From: Marinospirillum insulare DSM 21763 | GTDB taxonomy: Bacteria; Pseudomonadota; Gammaproteobacteria; Pseudomonadales; Halomonadaceae | Direction: 5' to 3' | Assembly: GCF_000686905.1 (NCBI RefSeq) | Contig: NZ_JMLW01000013.1 | Coordinates: 1-64,000 of the forward strand | Length of the DNA: 64,000 nucleotides | Shown: one piece after another, positions 1 through 8,141 of the stretch | Layout of the letters: each line of letters begins with the position of its first letter | How positions within the stretch are numbered: position 1 is the first letter of the stretch | Translations under genes and position numbers: made by a program | The notes under the pieces: model-generated | Told to the model about the DNA's origin: nothing | What the model saw: only the letters and a program-made list of their open reading frames with translations | Databases searched by the model: none

Positions 1-91
1 CCTGATACCTTGCCGAACTCAGAAGTGAAACCGCTCAGCGCCGATGATAGTGTGGGGTCTCCCCATGTGAAAGTAGGTCATCGTCAGGCAT
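1..91 (+). rRNA. rrf: 5S ribosomal RNA, 3' part (5' end outside window)
   Basis: The first 91 bases match the distal three quarters of a gammaproteobacterial 5S rRNA: the conserved TGCCGAACTCAGAAGTGAAA block, the GCGCCGATG/GTAGTGTGGGGTCTCCCCATG segment and the closing helix strand ending in AGGCAT. Roughly the first 30 nt lie outside the window. A terminator follows at once, so this is the end of an rrn operon transcribed on the plus strand. Confidence 0.95.
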
Positions 92-100
92 TTATTACTA

Positions 101-133
101 AACCCTCAGCCCATAAAGCTGGGGGTTTTTTTA
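101..133 (+). terminator. Rho-independent terminator of the rRNA operon
   Basis: AACCCTCAGC pairs with GCTGGGGGTT (ten pairs, one G-U) around a 7-nt loop and is followed by a run of T. It lies 10 nt after the 5S end, as expected for an rrn terminator. Confidence 0.9.
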
Positions 134-204
134 TGTCTTAATTAATATAAAAGGCTCAAAATAATGAGCCTCTTAATTGTTTATTATAGTCATGCTTTGA
201 CTTA

Positions 205-750
205 CTACTTAATCCAGTCCTTAACAACTTTACGGAAGGTATCTGTACCAGATTTCTCTAACCATTCAAAAGCAGCCATTTCTCTACAAATTATTTGAGC
301 ACCCATTTGCTTTAGCCGCTCAAGTGCAAGCTCTTTATCTTTAGTCTTTCTTGAGCCTACAGCCTCTTCAACAAGGTAAACTTGGTAGCCGTTAGCTAGT
401 AGATCGGCTGCAGTTTGAAAGACGCAAACATGGGCTTCTGTTCCCACCATGACAATTTGTTTACGGTTTAAGTTGGCTAGGTGCTCTTTAATTTTGTCTT
501 CTTTTAGAGCACTAAAATGCATTTTCTGTAATATTTCTTCAGTCTTAAGCCTGTCTTTAATAGGTGGAACACTTTCACCTATACCTTGTGGGTACTGTTC
601 AGTTGCTCTAACTGGAATATTTAGTTCTTTTGCAACTTCGATTAGCCAACAACTGTTGTTGATAACGGATGAGCCCTTATCTATTGAAGGAGCTAATCTG
701 CTTTGGATGTCTATGACCAGTAAAAGACTATTTGAAGCGTTAAGTAGCAT
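205..750 (-). CDS. Isochorismatase-family cysteine hydrolase
   Basis: This 181-residue protein has the cysteine-hydrolase (isochorismatase/nicotinamidase) fold. The family's catalytic triad is visible as Asp14 (in LLVIDIQ), Lys76 (in LQKMHFS) and Cys109 (in GTEAHVCVFQTA). The short single-domain form resembles the YcaC subgroup, whose substrates are mostly unknown, and neither a siderophore cluster nor an NAD pathway gene lies nearby to suggest one. It is probably monocistronic, since the rRNA terminator lies on one side and a divergent gene on the other. Confident on family, not on substrate. Confidence 0.85.
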   Translation of the reverse strand: MLLNASNSLLLVIDIQSRLAPSIDKGSSVINNSCWLIEVAKELNIPVRATEQYPQGIGESVPPIKDRLKTEEILQKMHFSALKEDKIKEHLANLNRKQIVMVGTEAHVCVFQTAADLLANGYQVYLVEEAVGSRKTKDKELALERLKQMGAQIICREMAAFEWLEKSGTDTFRKVVKDWIK

Positions 751-889
751 GATAAAATGCCTCTCTTAATGTATTATTGTTAGACTTGAGTCTAATGCGG
801 TAAGTTGCCTCATAGGTGTCTTCTTACCTTACCTGATCCATATTTATGTATCTAGCTATCTAACAATTATTCATCTTGGGAGTTATTAA

Positions 890-1762
890 GTGACCCGACT
901 AGCCGTTTTTTTTACAAGCTTTGTTTTTTTATTGGTTCTAACTACAGGTGAAGCTGATGCCCGTCGTTTTGGAGGGGGTGGTTCTAAAGGTACTTTTTCA
1001 AGGCAAATGACCTCACCTAAAGCTCCGAGTCAAGCTTCTAGACCTGCTGCTCAGCCTAAATCGACCGTTGCTAATGCAAGGCCTGGTGGTATGGGTGGTA
1101 TGTTTATGGGGTTGGCTGCTGGTGGGTTATTAGCTGCTCTATTTATGGGGGGGGCATTCGAAGGTATTCAGCTATTCGATATTATTCTAATTATGCTAGT
1201 GATTGGTGGGGTTGCTATGTTCATGCGTAGTCGCCGTACGCTAACTCAACCAGAACCTCAGCCAGTTATGGGTAACCATCGTTCAACTAGCACTCAAGAT
1301 ATTCCTAACTTAACTCCCACCAGTTCATCAGCTTCTGCAAGTGGAACTAACTTCGATCAAGATTCTGCAGACATTACTTATGGAGCGCCTGATTGGTTTG
1401 ATGAAAAAACTTTTCTAGACGGTGCCAAAAATCATTTTATAGCGATACAAAAAGCTTGGGATGCGAATGATTTAACAACGATTAAAGAGTATGTCACACC
1501 TCAGCTTTATAAGTTCTTACAAGAGGAACGTGCAGCACAAACTGATCATATAGAAACAAAGGTGCATAAGCTTGCTGTAGAGATGACCAATATTCAGCAG
1601 TTATCATCAGGAATTGTAGAGCTTGCTATTATGTTTCACGGCGTTATTAACGAAGGTGAACCTACTGACTCTAACTTTTGTGAGATCTGGCATTTGATTA
1701 GGGATATGAATCTAGATAATGCTCCTTGGTTGATACAGGGTATAGAGCAGGTTGAAAGCTAG
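890..1762 (+). CDS. Tim44-like domain membrane protein
   Basis: The 290-residue product starts at a GTG preceded by GGGAG at a suitable distance. Residues 1-24 form a signal peptide ending ADA. Next come a Gly/Arg/Ser-rich low-complexity stretch, two closely spaced hydrophobic segments (about 69-92 and 93-115), a polar linker, and a C-terminal domain (about 165-290) resembling the Tim44/MBA1 fold (the DWFDEKTFLDGAKNHF and WDANDL motifs). Such proteins are common in proteobacteria, probably on the periplasmic or membrane face, but have no settled function. It stands alone with its own terminator. Confidence 0.8.
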   Translation: MTRLAVFFTSFVFLLVLTTGEADARRFGGGGSKGTFSRQMTSPKAPSQASRPAAQPKSTVANARPGGMGGMFMGLAAGGLLAALFMGGAFEGIQLFDIILIMLVIGGVAMFMRSRRTLTQPEPQPVMGNHRSTSTQDIPNLTPTSSSASASGTNFDQDSADITYGAPDWFDEKTFLDGAKNHFIAIQKAWDANDLTTIKEYVTPQLYKFLQEERAAQTDHIETKVHKLAVEMTNIQQLSSGIVELAIMFHGVINEGEPTDSNFCEIWHLIRDMNLDNAPWLIQGIEQVES

Positions 1763-1773
1763 TAGTAAAGATT

Positions 1774-1799
1774 AAGGCACTTGTTAGGTGCCTTTTTTG
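1774..1799 (+). terminator. Terminator after the Tim44-domain gene
   Basis: AAGGCAC and GTGCCTT form a 7-bp stem around TTGTTAG, followed by TTTTT. It sits between convergent genes. The A-run on the 5' side may also let it stop yaaA transcription from the other strand. Confidence 0.8.
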
Positions 1800-1807
1800 T
1801 TGCTTGC

Positions 1808-2581
1808 TTAGGTCTCTTTGCGAGTGAACACCCAGCTATTTTCTTCTGTAAGTGTTTGATTAAAGCTATAACCGTCTAAATCAAATTTCTTCAAGCCATC
1901 TGGTTGATCAATTTTATTCTCAAGTATAAATCTAGCCATTAATCCCCTAGCTTTTTTTGCATAAAAACTGATTATCTTATACTGACCATTTTTCCAATCC
2001 TTAAAAACTGGTGTAATCACTGGTTTCTTGAGTTCTTTTAAATTGATTGATTTAAAATACTCTTGAGATGCTAGATTAATAAGCACAGGAGTCTCTTGTT
2101 CTTCTAAACGCTTGTTGATCTCAACTGTTAGCATTGGCTGCCAGAAGCTATATAAGTCTTTGCCACGCTTATTAACAAACTTAGTACCCATTTCTAAACG
2201 GTAGGGCTGGATTAAATCCATAGGCTTAAGTAAACCGTAAAGCCCTGAGAAAATACCTAAGTGACTTTGTGCGAATTCAAGTGAAGCATCATCTAAAGTC
2301 TTTGCATCTAATCCAGTATATACGTCACCCGTAAAAGCTAAAGCTGCAGCTTTGGAGTTTTCTTTGGTAAAAGGCAAGTGCCATTCTTGAAAACGAGCAG
2401 CATTTAAGCTACCTAACTTGTCACTAACTTTCATTAACTGACAAATATCTTGAGGAGCAAGTTCTCGCAATTGCTCAACCAACTCTAACGATTCTTTCTG
2501 GAAAATGGGTTGAGAGTAAACTTGGCTGGTAGCAGGCGTTTCAAATTCTAAAGATTTGGCAGGAGACAATAAACTGAGCAT
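1808..2581 (-). CDS. yaaA: YaaA family peroxide-stress protein
   Basis: This 257-residue protein aligns along its full length with YaaA/DUF328, including the N-terminal LLSPAKSL motif, GDVYTGLDA, the LSGLYGLL-type segment (here FSGLYGLLKPMDLIQPYRLEMG) and a C-terminal ARGLMARF motif. In E. coli YaaA is OxyR-induced, lowers free intracellular iron during H2O2 stress and binds DNA. It is cytoplasmic. No OxyR site was recognised in the short upstream region, which it shares with the tRNA-Leu gene on the same strand. Confidence 0.92.
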   Translation of the reverse strand: MLSLLSPAKSLEFETPATSQVYSQPIFQKESLELVEQLRELAPQDICQLMKVSDKLGSLNAARFQEWHLPFTKENSKAAALAFTGDVYTGLDAKTLDDASLEFAQSHLGIFSGLYGLLKPMDLIQPYRLEMGTKFVNKRGKDLYSFWQPMLTVEINKRLEEQETPVLINLASQEYFKSINLKELKKPVITPVFKDWKNGQYKIISFYAKKARGLMARFILENKIDQPDGLKKFDLDGYSFNQTLTEENSWVFTRKET

Positions 2582-2658
2582 AACTACTCCAAGGTTTAAA
2601 GGAGGAACTCAGTTAAGTATAGCAATTGAAGGGTGTGCTTACACATACAAAAATTAAA

Positions 2659-2743
2659 TGGTACCGGTGAGCGGACTCGAACCGCTAAGCCTTTCGGCAA
2701 CGGATTTTGAATCCGTCGTGTATACCAATTCCACCACACCGGC
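2659..2743 (-). tRNA. tRNA-Leu, anticodon CAA
   Basis: The minus strand folds as an 85-nt class II tRNA. The acceptor GCCGGTG pairs with CACCGGT (one G-U pair), the discriminator is A, and CCA is encoded in the gene. The anticodon stem ACGGA/TCCGT encloses the loop TTCAAAA, so the anticodon is CAA (reads UUG). A long variable arm (GCCGAAAGGC type) and the T-arm GGTTCGAGTCC confirm leucine class II identity. Confidence 0.97.
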
Positions 2744-2796
2744 AAATTTGCAAGGCTAAGAGAAGTTTTCTTTCCCATGCTTCAAGCAAGTGAGGC

Positions 2797-2824
2797 ATTA
2801 TAAACCTGTTATTCTTGCCGTCAA
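2797..2824 (-). promoter_or_regulatory. Sigma-70 promoter of tRNA-Leu
   Basis: On the minus strand TTGACG (5 of 6 to the -35 consensus) is separated by 16 nt from a perfect TATAAT. A GC-containing discriminator (GCCTC) follows, as is typical of stringently controlled stable RNA genes. The predicted start lies roughly 45 nt upstream of the mature tRNA 5' end. Confidence 0.8.
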
Positions 2825-2932
2825 CACTTACTCAACTTAAAGTTCGCAAGTTATAGTGGGTTACTAACCACCTCTAATGCATTAGAATAAAAAAATAGAA
2901 AACTAATATATGGCTAACAGCCAAGAGACGTC

Positions 2933-4813
2933 ATGGATTTTACAAAAATAGCCCTAATACGCAAACGGATATTATTGATAGCTTTATTAGGAGTTTTAAC
3001 GACTAGCTTAGTTGCCAGCCTAAGTACCATCATTCCTTTTTACTACTCTGCGCGTAACAGCCTTGAGCAGATAACGCTATCTAATGTTCAGCGTCAGGCA
3101 AGCTTAGTTAATAATCTTTTTGAGAAATACCAGGATGTAGCTATACAGTTTACTAGTCGAAGCGAAATTCGCTTACGCTTAGAAAAATACGTTGCTGGTG
3201 AAATGTCTCGTGAAGCTTTAACCGCTTACTCTGCACCAAGATTAAAAGATGCAATGCGTTTGTCTGACGAACTGTTAGGCTTAACTCGCTTAGGTGTAGA
3301 AGACGAAATTTTAGTTAATTTGGGAAAAACCCTGACTGGCAAAGAGTTAGCTAGCTATTTAGCTGAACCAGCTGGAGGATCAGATAGTTCATTAATTGTC
3401 GTGGAGCAAGAGCCAGTCATAGGTGTAAAAGCAAATATTTACTCTAAATCAGGCAAGGTGATTGGGCAAGATTTGCTCTATTTCAGTCAAAACAAACTAA
3501 AAGAAACTTTAACTGATAAGCGCGATATAAATATAGAAGCTAAGGTTTATCTGGTTAATTTAACCACAAAAACTCGCTTAGACTATGATGAATCTTCTGA
3601 AAGGCTGGAGTTCAAGCAGCTTCGGAGTCCCTTAAAAGTTGCTCACTTAAATAAAGCAGTCAGTTGCGATCAAATTACTATCAAGCCTACAGGCAAGTGC
3701 ACTAACATTTTCTTTTTGGTGCCTTTAAAAAACACTAACTGGTCCTTAGTTGCAGAAATTCCTACCCAGAGTTTTTATCTTCCTATTCAAGCACAGCTCA
3801 TTTGGCCCTTGTTAGCAATTGTCTCTATGTTGCTTGTCGTTATTTACGCAATAAGCAGGGGTTTGCACCCGCTCACGCAGCGCTTAGCTTACCAAGCAAA
3901 AGAGTTAGAGAAGTCAACGGAGGAACTGCGTTTAGTGGCTAGTGTGTTTGAAGGCACGCGTGAAGCAATAGCAGTTACAGATGCTGACATGAGGCTAATT
4001 AAGGTCAACTCAGCCTTCAGTCAAATAACTGGCTTTCAATCAGATGAGGCTTTAGATAAGGATTTACAAAGCTTTTTCTATCAAAAGAAAGCAATTGAGA
4101 AGCTGTATTTAAAAATTAAGCAGTCACTTGAAGTAAAAGAAAGTTGGCAGGGTGAGATTTGGTACCAATGTAAGGATGGTGAGCAGTTACCAGTTCTGCA
4201 AAGTATCAGCACCTTGTTAGATGACCAGGGTCAGGTTATTAACTACATACATATTTTTAATGATATTTCTGAAAGTAAAGCGCAAGAAGAACGTGTTAAC
4301 TATTTAGCCCACTATGATCAACTAACAGACTTACCCAACCGAACACTCATTAATCGGCGTATTAAAAAAGCAGTTGAGAAGGCTAGAATTAATAATCAGG
4401 GTTTAGCAATTTTGTTTATGGACCTTGATCACTTTAAAGAAGTTAATGATACCTTAGGTCATCCTGTGGGTGATCTGCTACTTAAAGCAGTTGCACAAAG
4501 GCTTAAGGGCAAGCTAAGGGAGCAGGATACCCTAGGAAGATTAGGTGGTGATGAATTCTTAGCTATTCTAGATCATTCAGCTAATACGGAAGCATCTGGC
4601 GCGGTTGCTAAAAAAATTATTCACTCCCTAGTTCAGCCCTTTGAGCTAGAAGGAAACCAAATTCAAATAGGCGTGTCAGTTGGCATTGCAATTTATCCAA
4701 AAGACGGGCACACAGCAGATGAGCTAATTAAGAATGCTGACATTGCTATGTACCGTGCTAAAGATGCTGGAAGAAACACTCACCGCTATTTTTCTAGTGC
4801 TGAAGATGGTTAG
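2933..4813 (+). CDS. Membrane diguanylate cyclase: periplasmic sensor, PAS, GGDEF
   Basis: The 626-residue protein has an N-terminal membrane segment (about 12-38), a periplasmic sensor region (about 40-285, probably CACHE-like), a second membrane segment (about 288-308), a PAS domain (about 335-450) and a GGDEF domain (about 455-620). The active-site signature GGDEF is intact at residues 538-542. An inhibitory I-site, RxxD (REQD, 529-532), stands exactly five residues upstream. There is no EAL domain, so it should make cyclic di-GMP under product inhibition. The periplasmic ligand is unknown. Its stop overlaps the convergent nnrS stop by four bases. Confidence 0.92.
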   Translation: MDFTKIALIRKRILLIALLGVLTTSLVASLSTIIPFYYSARNSLEQITLSNVQRQASLVNNLFEKYQDVAIQFTSRSEIRLRLEKYVAGEMSREALTAYSAPRLKDAMRLSDELLGLTRLGVEDEILVNLGKTLTGKELASYLAEPAGGSDSSLIVVEQEPVIGVKANIYSKSGKVIGQDLLYFSQNKLKETLTDKRDINIEAKVYLVNLTTKTRLDYDESSERLEFKQLRSPLKVAHLNKAVSCDQITIKPTGKCTNIFFLVPLKNTNWSLVAEIPTQSFYLPIQAQLIWPLLAIVSMLLVVIYAISRGLHPLTQRLAYQAKELEKSTEELRLVASVFEGTREAIAVTDADMRLIKVNSAFSQITGFQSDEALDKDLQSFFYQKKAIEKLYLKIKQSLEVKESWQGEIWYQCKDGEQLPVLQSISTLLDDQGQVINYIHIFNDISESKAQEERVNYLAHYDQLTDLPNRTLINRRIKKAVEKARINNQGLAILFMDLDHFKEVNDTLGHPVGDLLLKAVAQRLKGKLREQDTLGRLGGDEFLAILDHSANTEASGAVAKKIIHSLVQPFELEGNQIQIGVSVGIAIYPKDGHTADELIKNADIAMYRAKDAGRNTHRYFSSAEDG

Positions 4814-5946
4814 CCTGGTCTGCCATCAGGTCTTGGCTTTATAAGCAAAGGTGTGTAAACAAACACAAAAAGCAGTAAGGCTAACATCCATAACCCAGCA
4901 GAAATTTCGTAAGCCAGCATACCCAGCCAGCTAGCAAAAAAGACTCTAACAATACTAGCCAATAACATTAATACTAAAGCTAGAACTGTTAGTTTGGCTG
5001 GTTCTAACTTTCTACCTGTATGACCAAGTGCTACTCGGCTCATCATGCTTAGTGTTAGCAAGCCTATACCGCCTACTGTTAGTGAATGAACACCTAGGTA
5101 AGGGCTCACCCAGCCCAGTAACCCAAAAGCACGTAGAAATAAGCCTAATACCAGCCAGGCATAGGCTAAATACAGGCTCCATAACAAAGAGTTGTTCCAA
5201 ATACCCTTATCATGCCAACGCCAAAGATTAGGTAGTAACCAGCATCCTAAAACTAAGTTAATAACTACTGCCCAAATGCTATTGGCTAAAAACAGATTTA
5301 TAGCCAGCATAATAAACAGTAAAGGTGGCAGGCCTTTTTCTAGCCAAGGAAGTCTAGCTTGATCAGGTTTTTGTAAGCCGCGCTGAATAAAGAAAGGGAT
5401 TACCCTTCCACCCATTACCAGCATAATAATAAGAATTATATCTAAACCTAGGTAGGCACCTACATAGCTTAGGTGTTGATTGCTAGGCTCTAAAATTGAC
5501 CAGTGGCTTAGTGCGGCAGCAGTACCCAAAAGCCCTACTAGCACTAAAAAAATACGATTGCGTACTGCAGCATTAATGAGTGCATGCCATAGGCTAATGA
5601 ACAAACCTATCCAAAATAGCAGGTCTACAGCCACATAAATAAGTTGTTGTGCACTAACTAGAGGAACAAGCCTTGCTGCAACCCAAATAATAGCAAGCGC
5701 TGCTAAAGGCTTGCCGTCGGGTGTCATTTTTCCTGTCCAGTTTCTGACTGCCGTTAGCAAAAAACCTGCAATCACCGCACCCGTGTAGCCAAATAGCATT
5801 TCGTGTCTATGCCAAGCAATAATATTGCTTACACCCGGCCAGCTATGTCCTATGGATAGCGTAACTATCCACAAAAACATCATGCTAAAGCCGCCAACAC
5901 CTGCTAATAGAAAAAAAGGGCGAAAACCCAGTGAGAAAAGTGTCAT
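4810..5946 (-). CDS. nnrS: NnrS family haem-copper membrane protein
   Basis: This 378-residue, very hydrophobic protein has about 12 predicted membrane spans and the NnrS family hallmarks: the N-terminal LFSLGFRPFFLLAG motif, WHRHEMLFGY, GGRVIPFF and a late HSLTVGGIGLLTLSMMSRVALGHTG-type segment with conserved His. NnrS proteins protect against nitrosative stress and are usually controlled by NO-sensing regulators. The ATG overlaps the TGA of the upstream hemerythrin gene (ATGA), which indicates translational coupling and a two-gene NO-response operon. Confidence 0.92.
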   Translation of the reverse strand: MTLFSLGFRPFFLLAGVGGFSMMFLWIVTLSIGHSWPGVSNIIAWHRHEMLFGYTGAVIAGFLLTAVRNWTGKMTPDGKPLAALAIIWVAARLVPLVSAQQLIYVAVDLLFWIGLFISLWHALINAAVRNRIFLVLVGLLGTAAALSHWSILEPSNQHLSYVGAYLGLDIILIIMLVMGGRVIPFFIQRGLQKPDQARLPWLEKGLPPLLFIMLAINLFLANSIWAVVINLVLGCWLLPNLWRWHDKGIWNNSLLWSLYLAYAWLVLGLFLRAFGLLGWVSPYLGVHSLTVGGIGLLTLSMMSRVALGHTGRKLEPAKLTVLALVLMLLASIVRVFFASWLGMLAYEISAGLWMLALLLFVFVYTPLLIKPRPDGRPG

Positions 5947-6449
5947 CTAATTTGTCCTATATTGGCATCCACCGTTTTACCTGCAAATAGTACGGTGTTT
6001 TCAATTTCAATGTGCTGGTTTAACTCACCAATAAATAGAGCTAATTCAAGGTAAAGTTTTTGCCAAGTTCCGCAAGCATCCTTAGGTAGCACTAGATTGC
6101 TTGTTAGTAGGTTTAATTGCTCTAAAGCTTGCTGGTGCTCTTCATGCTCCATCATCATCACCTTAATAGGCATACTTGCCTGATTAAAGCGAAGTTGACG
6201 TAGCATAGGAAAGAGAACCTGCTCTTCCTTCATCATATGGCTTTCTAGTTCCTGTTGCATAGTTTGCAGTAGTTGTGTAAGTCCAATTGGGCAATCAGTA
6301 TGATCGGCATGAACTGCCTCTATCTTACGTGCTAATTCAATAATGCGTGGTAAATGGCTGCGATGGCGCTCGTGGAAATTGCTTAAAAGATGATCAATCA
6401 GCTGATTGCTTGTATTTTGCTTCCAGTCTTGCGTATTAAGTTTTTGCAT
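5943..6449 (-). CDS. RIC/NorA-like di-iron hemerythrin protein lacking the ScdA domain
   Basis: This 168-residue protein corresponds to the hemerythrin half of RIC proteins (YtfE/ScdA/DnrN/NorA). These di-iron proteins repair NO- or peroxide-damaged Fe-S clusters or buffer NO. Likely ligands are visible: His26/His29, His47/His50, Glu75 (HMMKEEQVLFPM), His102/His105 (EHEEHQQ), His146 and Glu150. Typical RICs are about 220 residues with an N-terminal ScdA/DUF542 Cys domain of some 60 residues. Here the protein starts almost directly at the four-helix bundle, with only a short SNQLIDHLL lead-in. It is first in the operon with nnrS, behind a NorR-like control region. Confidence 0.88.
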   Translation of the reverse strand: MQKLNTQDWKQNTSNQLIDHLLSNFHERHRSHLPRIIELARKIEAVHADHTDCPIGLTQLLQTMQQELESHMMKEEQVLFPMLRQLRFNQASMPIKVMMMEHEEHQQALEQLNLLTSNLVLPKDACGTWQKLYLELALFIGELNQHIEIENTVLFAGKTVDANIGQIR

Positions 6450-6490
6450 AGTGGTTTCCAGTCTAGGTGAGATAACTCTAACTGGTAGGT

Positions 6491-6507
6491 ATCAATTTCT
6501 ATGCCAA
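6491..6507 (-). promoter_or_regulatory. Sigma-54-type promoter of the hemerythrin-nnrS operon
   Basis: The minus strand reads TTGGCATAGAAATTGAT, against the sigma-54 consensus YTGGCACGRNNNTTGCW. The -24 GG and -12 G are correctly spaced at 12 nt, with three mismatches (C to T, G to A, and C to A at -12). It would start transcription some 30 nt before the hemerythrin ATG. The three NorR-type sites upstream support the call. Confidence 0.6.
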
Positions 6508-6546
6508 TAGCTTTAGCCTGATAGAAGCTAGTTGTCTTGGATGCGC

Positions 6547-6605
6547 AGGGTAGAATAAACCCTGGTACAGAGGGTTTTATTTACCCTGAAGGTTATTAAA
6601 ACCTT
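6547..6605 (-). promoter_or_regulatory. Three NorR-type GGT-N7-ACC operators
   Basis: Three short palindromes occur in a row: AGGGT-N7-ACCCT at 6547-6563, AGGGT-N7-ACCCT at 6571-6587 and AAGGT-N7-ACCTT at 6589-6605. All contain GGT-N7-ACC, the recognised NorR site in beta- and gammaproteobacteria, and NorR promoters typically carry three such sites. Their centres (6555, 6579, 6597) lie about 50-100 bp upstream of the -24/-12 element, a normal enhancer distance for a sigma-54 activator. No norR gene is in the window. trxC diverges from the other side. Confidence 0.65.
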
Positions 6606-6674
6606 GCTATTGTTTTAGAAGTGGTAAGGCTCCATTATAAGAAAATGCTTATATAAATAATTCAGGAGTTAAGT

Positions 6675-7109
6675 ATGTCTGATTTAGTACACCTAAATTG
6701 CCCCCACTGCCAGGTGATGAACCGCATCCCGCAAGCTCGCCTAGTTGATAGCCCTAAGTGTGGTAAGTGTAAAGAGCCATTATTAACTGGGAAGCCATTA
6801 GAAGTGAATGAGCAAAACTTTGCTGCCTTAGTTGAAGCTAGTGAGCTACCCGTTGTTATAGACTTTTGGGCTGGCTGGTGTGGGCCTTGTAAAATGATGA
6901 CGCCTATCTTTGCAGAGGTTGCAGCAAAAGAAGCTGCTAACTGGCGCTTTGTTAAAATAGACACAGAAGCAAATCAGCAATTAGCTGCACGCTTTGCTAT
7001 TCGCAGCATACCTAGCTTACTAGTGTTTGAGAAAGGCAAAGAAAAAGCCCGCCAAGCAGGTGTTATGCAGGCGGGCCAGTTACAGCAATGGTTAACAAGT
7101 CAGCAGTAA
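6675..7109 (+). CDS. trxC: Thioredoxin 2 with N-terminal zinc finger
   Basis: This 144-residue protein begins with a zinc-binding module (Cys9, Cys12, Cys29, Cys32), as in TrxC. A thioredoxin fold with the canonical WCGPC active site (Cys69, Cys72) and the cis-Pro motif RSIPSLLVF follows. TrxC is a cytosolic disulfide reductase, OxyR-regulated in E. coli. The start is fixed by AGGAG at 6664-6668. It diverges from the NO-defence operon, so both sit in a redox/NO stress neighbourhood. Confidence 0.95.
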   Translation: MSDLVHLNCPHCQVMNRIPQARLVDSPKCGKCKEPLLTGKPLEVNEQNFAALVEASELPVVIDFWAGWCGPCKMMTPIFAEVAAKEAANWRFVKIDTEANQQLAARFAIRSIPSLLVFEKGKEKARQAGVMQAGQLQQWLTSQQ

Positions 7110-7129
7110 GCCAAAATTAAAAACTAGGC

Positions 7130-7996
7130 TTAAGCAATAAGTTCACCCTCTAGGCTGGTACGAATTTTATTCATGGCATTTTTTTCTAGCTGGCGAATAC
7201 GCTCAGCAGAAATACCATAAATAGCAGCTAGTTCATGGAGGGTGGACTTGTTATCACTTAACCAGCGCTGCTGCAGAATATCGCGACTCCGCTCATCTAA
7301 CTGTGCCAGTGCATTTTGCAACTGAGTATTGGCATCATTTTCAGTGTTTTCGTCTTCTACTAGGCTTGCAGGATCATAGCGCGAATCCATTAAGTAGTTT
7401 GCTGGTGCAGGGCTATAGCTATCATCATCGTCATCGGTGTAACCGTCGAAGGCTGAATCTATGGAAGCAAGTCGGCCTTCCATTTCGCGCACCGTTTCTG
7501 GTTTAACATTCAAGTCGTTAGCTATAGCTTTGAGTTCATTAACATTGAGCCAGCCAAAATCTTTTTTAGCACCGCGCAGGTTAAAAAACAGCTTACGCTG
7601 AGCTTTAGTAGTGGCTACTTTAACAATGCGCCAGTTGCGTAGTACAAACTCATGAATTTCAGCTTTAATCCAGTGCACAGCAAAAGATACCAAGCGCACA
7701 CCCATGCTGGCATCAAAGCGCTTCACTGCTTTCATTAAGCCAACATTACCTTCTTGAATTAAATCGGCTTGTGGTAAGCCGTAGCCTTGATAGCTGCGTG
7801 CAATGTGCACTACAAAACGTAGATGAGACATAACCAAAGTACGTGCAGCGTCTAAATCACCTTCATCTTGTAGACGGTAACCTAAGCTCTGTTCTTCTTC
7901 TACGCTCAGAAGCGGGATGGTGTTAACTGTTTGGATATAAGCGCTAAGGTCGCGGCCGGGTGATAAAATTCCTGCCACCTGTAACTGATTGCTCAT
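7130..7996 (-). CDS. rpoH: RNA polymerase heat-shock sigma factor sigma-32
   Basis: This 288-residue sigma-70 family protein carries the RpoH box QRKLFFNLR (residues 133-141), which identifies it as sigma-32 rather than RpoD or RpoS. Region 2 (RFVVHIARSYQGYGLPQADLIQEG-type, residues 60-83) and region 4 with its helix-turn-helix (about 245-280) are intact. It directs heat-shock gene transcription. The order ftsY-ftsE-ftsX-rpoH is the conserved proteobacterial one. A strong CGGAGAA ribosome site precedes the ATG. The 145-nt leader between ftsX and rpoH could hold a thermosensor, but I did not fold it. Confidence 0.96.
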   Translation of the reverse strand: MSNQLQVAGILSPGRDLSAYIQTVNTIPLLSVEEEQSLGYRLQDEGDLDAARTLVMSHLRFVVHIARSYQGYGLPQADLIQEGNVGLMKAVKRFDASMGVRLVSFAVHWIKAEIHEFVLRNWRIVKVATTKAQRKLFFNLRGAKKDFGWLNVNELKAIANDLNVKPETVREMEGRLASIDSAFDGYTDDDDDSYSPAPANYLMDSRYDPASLVEDENTENDANTQLQNALAQLDERSRDILQQRWLSDNKSTLHELAAIYGISAERIRQLEKNAMNKIRTSLEGELIA

Positions 7997-8141
7997 TTAG
8001 TTCTCCGAAAAATAATATAAAAAGGCAGAGAAAACTTGAAAATTAGTAAAATAATTTATTAGCTTATACTTATTTAAGACACTCAGCTTAGCTAATAAGT
8101 TCCTACAAAAAAATTAGAGTCAGCGGATTTTATTTGAAGTT

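Noticed and set aside
2596-2778. 60-codon open frame on the minus strand over the tRNA-Leu
   Set aside because: It runs through the tRNA gene and its leader; the tRNA fold is unmistakable and the encoded peptide has no family character.
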